64,000 nucleotides of DNA from Prorocentrum cordatum (Eukaryota > Sar > Dinophyceae > Prorocentrales > Prorocentraceae), in contig CAUYUJ010017647.1 of the NCBI GenBank assembly GCA_963575745.1, forward strand, positions 23,501-87,500, given 5' to 3'. Positions 60,461 to 64,000 of the stretch are shown here, in pieces. Numbering within the stretch: the stretch's first letter is position 1; every line of letters begins with the position of its first letter. The position numbers were made by a program, and so were the translations under genes. Below the pieces are notes generated by a model. It saw only the letters and a program-made list of their open reading frames with translations, searched no databases and was not told the DNA's origin.

Positions 60461-62735
60461 CGTGCTTGCTCCGCAGCAACCTCTGTATTGCTCCGCGGTG
60501 CGTCGTATATGAGGAGAGGCTCACACCGTGAGCTGCGCAGATGCACTAGGTTGGACCCTTCGTAAGGGTAGTGGACAAGAGCGTGGGCGGAGCCCCTGCG
60601 ACACGTTCTCCAATCGTGTTTCCGTTGCGCCCATAAGGTGTTCCACAGTGCTTGACGGTGTCCCCGTCAGATCGTGTGCTATCATTTTAGTATTGGCGTA
60701 TCCCTAGGGCTCTTCCCGAGTGTAACACACCGTTTGCAGGCACGTGCTCGGGCTTGATTTGTTCGCCAGAAGATTGATGGCAACGGTTCGTCTTGAGTTA
60801 ACGCGTGTTGGACTGGTATGTGACGTATTTATTGGGTCGATCCCTGCCAGTCCTCATGTAGCTTGGAAGCCATAGCAGCGGCAGCCTCCAGGTGATGGAT
60901 CGTGTGGCTGTCAATCCCAGACCTGTCGGGACCTTCGCGCCCATTTGCAGTGACGGGCTGACGCAGACGCTGCCTATGAGTGGATTCACCTTGTGCCCCT
61001 CAACAGTAAACTATTCACAAAACAATTCCTAGATCATTTCTTAGCTGGATTGCTTGCCAGGCCGACGGGCACCAAGCGAGAAGGGTCGGCAGTGGCTCTA
61101 GATTGCCGTAGATAGATTGCAGCCCCGCCTCCCCTCGGCGCCTGAGCTGCCGCCATGCAGCGCCGATGATGATGACCAGCTTCCTTGTGCTGCACCTTCA
61201 CGTGCTCTCTCGGCCTCGTCCGCGTCCTCGTCCTCAGCCTCCTGCTCCATCTGCTGGGCCCTGAGCGTTCCAGACAGATCCGAAGGCATGTCGAGACTGG
61301 TTACCAACTCGTACGCACGCGTGACGCGAGGACTCGGGTGGCGATGTGGGAACGACTCGTTGTCTAATATGTGCGCTTGGCAGTCTCCCCCACACTGGTG
61401 TCATGGCTTGAAGCGAAAGCGTCGGCAACCTCGTCGTGCCGATGCTCCTCCTCCTCTTGCTCCTCCTCTTGCTCCTCTTTTTTTCTACTTCTTGTCCACG
61501 TCTTCCTCATAATGTTAATGAAGTTGTTTCACTGCGTGGAAGCCTTTAGATCCTCTAGGCTACGTTGTTGCCGATTCCCGTCATTGCCTCATCACGTCAA
61601 ATCACATACAAAGTGGATGCTCGCACGTATCATGCGAGGAAATATGTATAGATCAGCGGGTGTCACATGCTTTCGTAAGGAATTTGATGTGTGAATCTTG
61701 GAGCGGGGACTGAATTGTTGAGGACATTGTGAGGACGCCTTCGAGGGGAACGTGCGTTTTTCCAGTTTTAATTAAGCCTTGAGTGGTAGCCGCATTCGGC
61801 ATGCGTTGAAAAGAGAATGTCTGCAGCGGAAATTCGTGCCTGTCTGATTTGAGAGAAAGGATTGGGCGGGCGCTTGGGTCGCCTCTTAGACTACCAGGAC
61901 TCTGGCGGAATCCCATCAGACATCAGCTCATGGCTGCTCCACTGGGCTTGATGCAGGTCGTGTATCGCTTCTTGACCGTTGCTGGCAGCGGCCAGCTGAC
62001 GGTTGTGGTCTGAGGCGTGTTTGTTTGTTCCGCTTTGATTTTCCTTCCCACCGCCGAATCATGTTGTCGACTGTCTAGACCAGTGTCGCAGCCGCGCAAC
62101 TTGCTCACTGCGCGGGGGGGGGGGGGCGGGGGAAGCTGCGCGGCAGCCCTGTTGCGCGGTGCTGCCGTTGCGCTGCCCTCTCGGGGGGTGCCGTCGGGGC
62201 CTTGAGAGGCAGGCTGCACCGTCTTCGGTCTCCTGGGTGACTCCTTGGGATCTTCGGAGGGGCGTTTTGATTTTCCCAGGGCCGTCTTGGGTGGACTTTC
62301 GGGCACTCGGAAGGGGGCACGGAGCCACGTTGCGGGGTCCCTGGGAGGGGAGGTTCTTTGCCAGCTGCGATCCAGTCGGTGGTAGGTCTGTCTTGGGCCA
62401 GTGCTTTGCTGGTCGTGGCCTGTCTTGGGCTGTCAGGGCCCTCGCGGGGGAGTCTGGGTTCGCTTGCCGGGTATTGATGAGACCTTGAACAATTCGCCCC
62501 AGACAGGTCTCGCACACTCTTCCTCATGAGTCTCACAGAAAAGCTGAGACGGGGATGCAGGCATGCATCTTTCTGGGGTTGAGTCTTGTGGGGCTCAACA
62601 GGAAACAACACGCGGGTCAGGTAACAATGGGGATTGGCGCGCACACTTATCACGCTCGGAGATGTGAAGGCGTTTGGATTCCCATCCATCATGATGTAAC
62701 TCGTGGAATCGAGTTTCCGAACATCTTAGCGCTTT
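60461..62735. other. No gene recognised
   Basis: About 2.3 kb without recognisable coding motifs. It has a CTCCTC-rich patch at 61445-61490 and a G run (62115-62127). Several 100-190-codon frames exist, but they overlap on opposite strands and lack domain-like composition. Untranslated or intronic host sequence is possible. Confidence 0.4.
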
Positions 62736-62742
62736 TGTCCTG

Positions 62743-62875
62743 GTGTCTCTCTCTCGCTCTCTTTCTGCTCTCATATTTGTCCTCTCGTTCTCTGTCTCTG
62801 TCTCTGGTTTTGTCTCTGTCTCTGTCTCTGTCTCTATCTTTGTCTCCCTCTCTCTCCCGCTCTCTCTTTCTTGTC
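62743..62875. repeat. (TCTCTG/TCTC)n microsatellite
   Basis: C/T/G-rich tandem TCTCTG and TCTC units. Frames read as Ser/Leu repeats on one strand and Glu/Arg/Thr on the other. Confidence 0.9.
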
Positions 62876-63084
62876 TTTTTATTTTGTTAGCTGGTGTTGT
62901 CCTTGAGTTCATTTCCAATTGCTGTTGATCCCGCTTCCGGTAACAAAAGTGTTTTCAATTGAAGTGCCCCTCCTGGGCTTGCACACTGCTGTCCATAAGG
63001 GAAAGTCTTGAGCCAGAGATTTGGACCCTTGCCCCCTAGCTACAAGACGAACGGGCTCCGCCTCCTACTTCCTGACAATTTGTT

Positions 63085-63960
63085 GACGAAACGCGCTCCC
63101 GCTCGAGACCTTCTGGCAATTCTTCCAGGAAGCGCGCTCTCGCCTGAGATTTCCTCACAATGTATTCACGGATCGCTTTCTCGGCGCTCTGGAATCGCGT
63201 TCTCGCTCACGCGTGGCAGGGAAGGAAGGTATCCCCCAAAAGGGTGTACGATCAGAGACAAGGACGAAGAGAGACGTTGGTTGACACGCGATGTTCCTAT
63301 ACAGTGCTCCCCTCCTGGGGCTCGATCCTTTCGTGCTTCGACTCCTCACCGCTTCCCAACGCCGCACTTTTTTTTATGTGTCGTGCGAGCTGAACATGGA
63401 AAACTGACTCGGAAGAGGTGTTGGCTCGAACTTCTTTGGCGGGAGATCTGGGTGTGGGAGTATCGGCCCCCTTGTCATATATTTCTCCCACAAGGGGGTG
63501 GCACCATGATGGATGCATGTGGCATGTAGAAGCATGGTGCGTGAGGGTCGAGTGATTATTCTTGAATGTCAAGTATGTAGCAGCGATTATTGTTGGACCC
63601 CTTGAATTCGCTCCGGCGCTCTCGCCTCGCCACCGGCTGCGGCTGCATGTCCTTTGAAATCGAGGCTCACGCTCAGGCATTCCGGGGGTGCGCCGAAGGC
63701 GGCACTCTGACAACACCGTCAACGCTCCCGCTCGATACTCCCTCCTCTTCTGCTCGGGGCCGGGGCTCTTGCTCGGCGCCGAGAGCTGGCTTTTTCATAG
63801 AGCCAGCGCTCCCGCTCGATATTTCTGGGTCTTTCACCCAGGATCGGCGCTTCCGCCTCGGCGCTGCAAGCGACCCCCCCGCAACCAACGACGCTCCCGC
63901 TCGATACTTCCTCCGATTTTGTTCAAGACTCCCAGAGGCCCTGACGCTTCCTTAGTCCAT
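63085..63960. repeat. Diffuse repeat with GCTCCCGCTCGATA core
   Basis: The core GCTCCCGCTCGATA or close variants occurs at 63724, 63808 and 63893 (84-85 bp apart), with an earlier GCTCCCGCTCGAGACC near 63096. Intervening sequence is only weakly conserved. No gene recognised. Confidence 0.6.
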
Positions 63961-64000
63961 GTTGTATGTTTCTGATAATTCGATTACTTTACCGGGACAT

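Noticed and set aside
61117-61512. 131-codon Ser-rich frame near 61.1-61.5 kb
   Set aside because: Composition is low complexity, overlapping opposite-strand frames are equally open, and no family is recognised.
62059-62692. Reverse-strand frames of 152 and 195 codons
   Set aside because: Overlapping alternative frames on both strands in GC-rich DNA. Pro/Arg/Ser composition with no motif.

Overview
The window looks like repeat-dominated nuclear DNA of a eukaryote, most likely a dinoflagellate. The evidence is a 20-of-21 match to the dinoflagellate spliced leader at 53212-53232, non-LTR retrotransposons with unusual domain layouts, long pyrimidine microsatellites and no dense host genes. The assignment is inference and I do not name a genus. 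I recognise no rRNA, tRNA, CRISPR array or intact host gene.

About 1-49.8 kb is a head-to-tail array of modules. Each module ends in the same 3' tag, a DNA hairpin with arms CCGGCGGTAA and TTACCGCCGG followed by GCGCCCAGT. Each following module starts at that AG/T junction. Family A (about 1.1-1.3 kb) carries five ordered 177-bp monomers, a higher-order satellite. Family B (about 0.3-0.6 kb) has a unique body. Family D is a MITE-like element with a 34-bp palindrome. A and B have family-matched terminal inverted repeats (CTCGTAGAGCTTCC or CTCGTAGAGCTCTTC at the 5' end, reverse complement before the 3' hairpin). Many copies are cut at the 5' end and all keep the 3' end.

Retroelements sit inside this array. 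A full-length LINE (28568-34069) and a 5'-truncated sister (35248-38296) both entered the same position of the 177-bp monomer and have target-site duplications. Their second protein has an APE-type endonuclease, a reverse transcriptase with WADN in place of YADD, and a C-terminal RNase H-like domain whose catalytic motifs run in circularly permuted order (D70-like, D134-like, then D10-like, E48-like). A second group (E1 24.6-26.6 kb, E2 49.8-52.2 kb, E3 53.3-55.8 kb, E4 21.5-22.2 kb) carries parts of the same permuted RNase H-like domain, three of them behind unrelated N-terminal proteins. Their 3' ends all fall in the loop of the hairpin tag, as does that of a small insert, E5 (47.0-47.2 kb).

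From about 48 kb rightward the satellite is older and more diverged. The last 8 kb holds a decayed LINE of a different type (57846-58599), a foldback MITE with TA target duplication, microsatellites and degenerate 85-90-bp tandem repeats, with no gene I can support.
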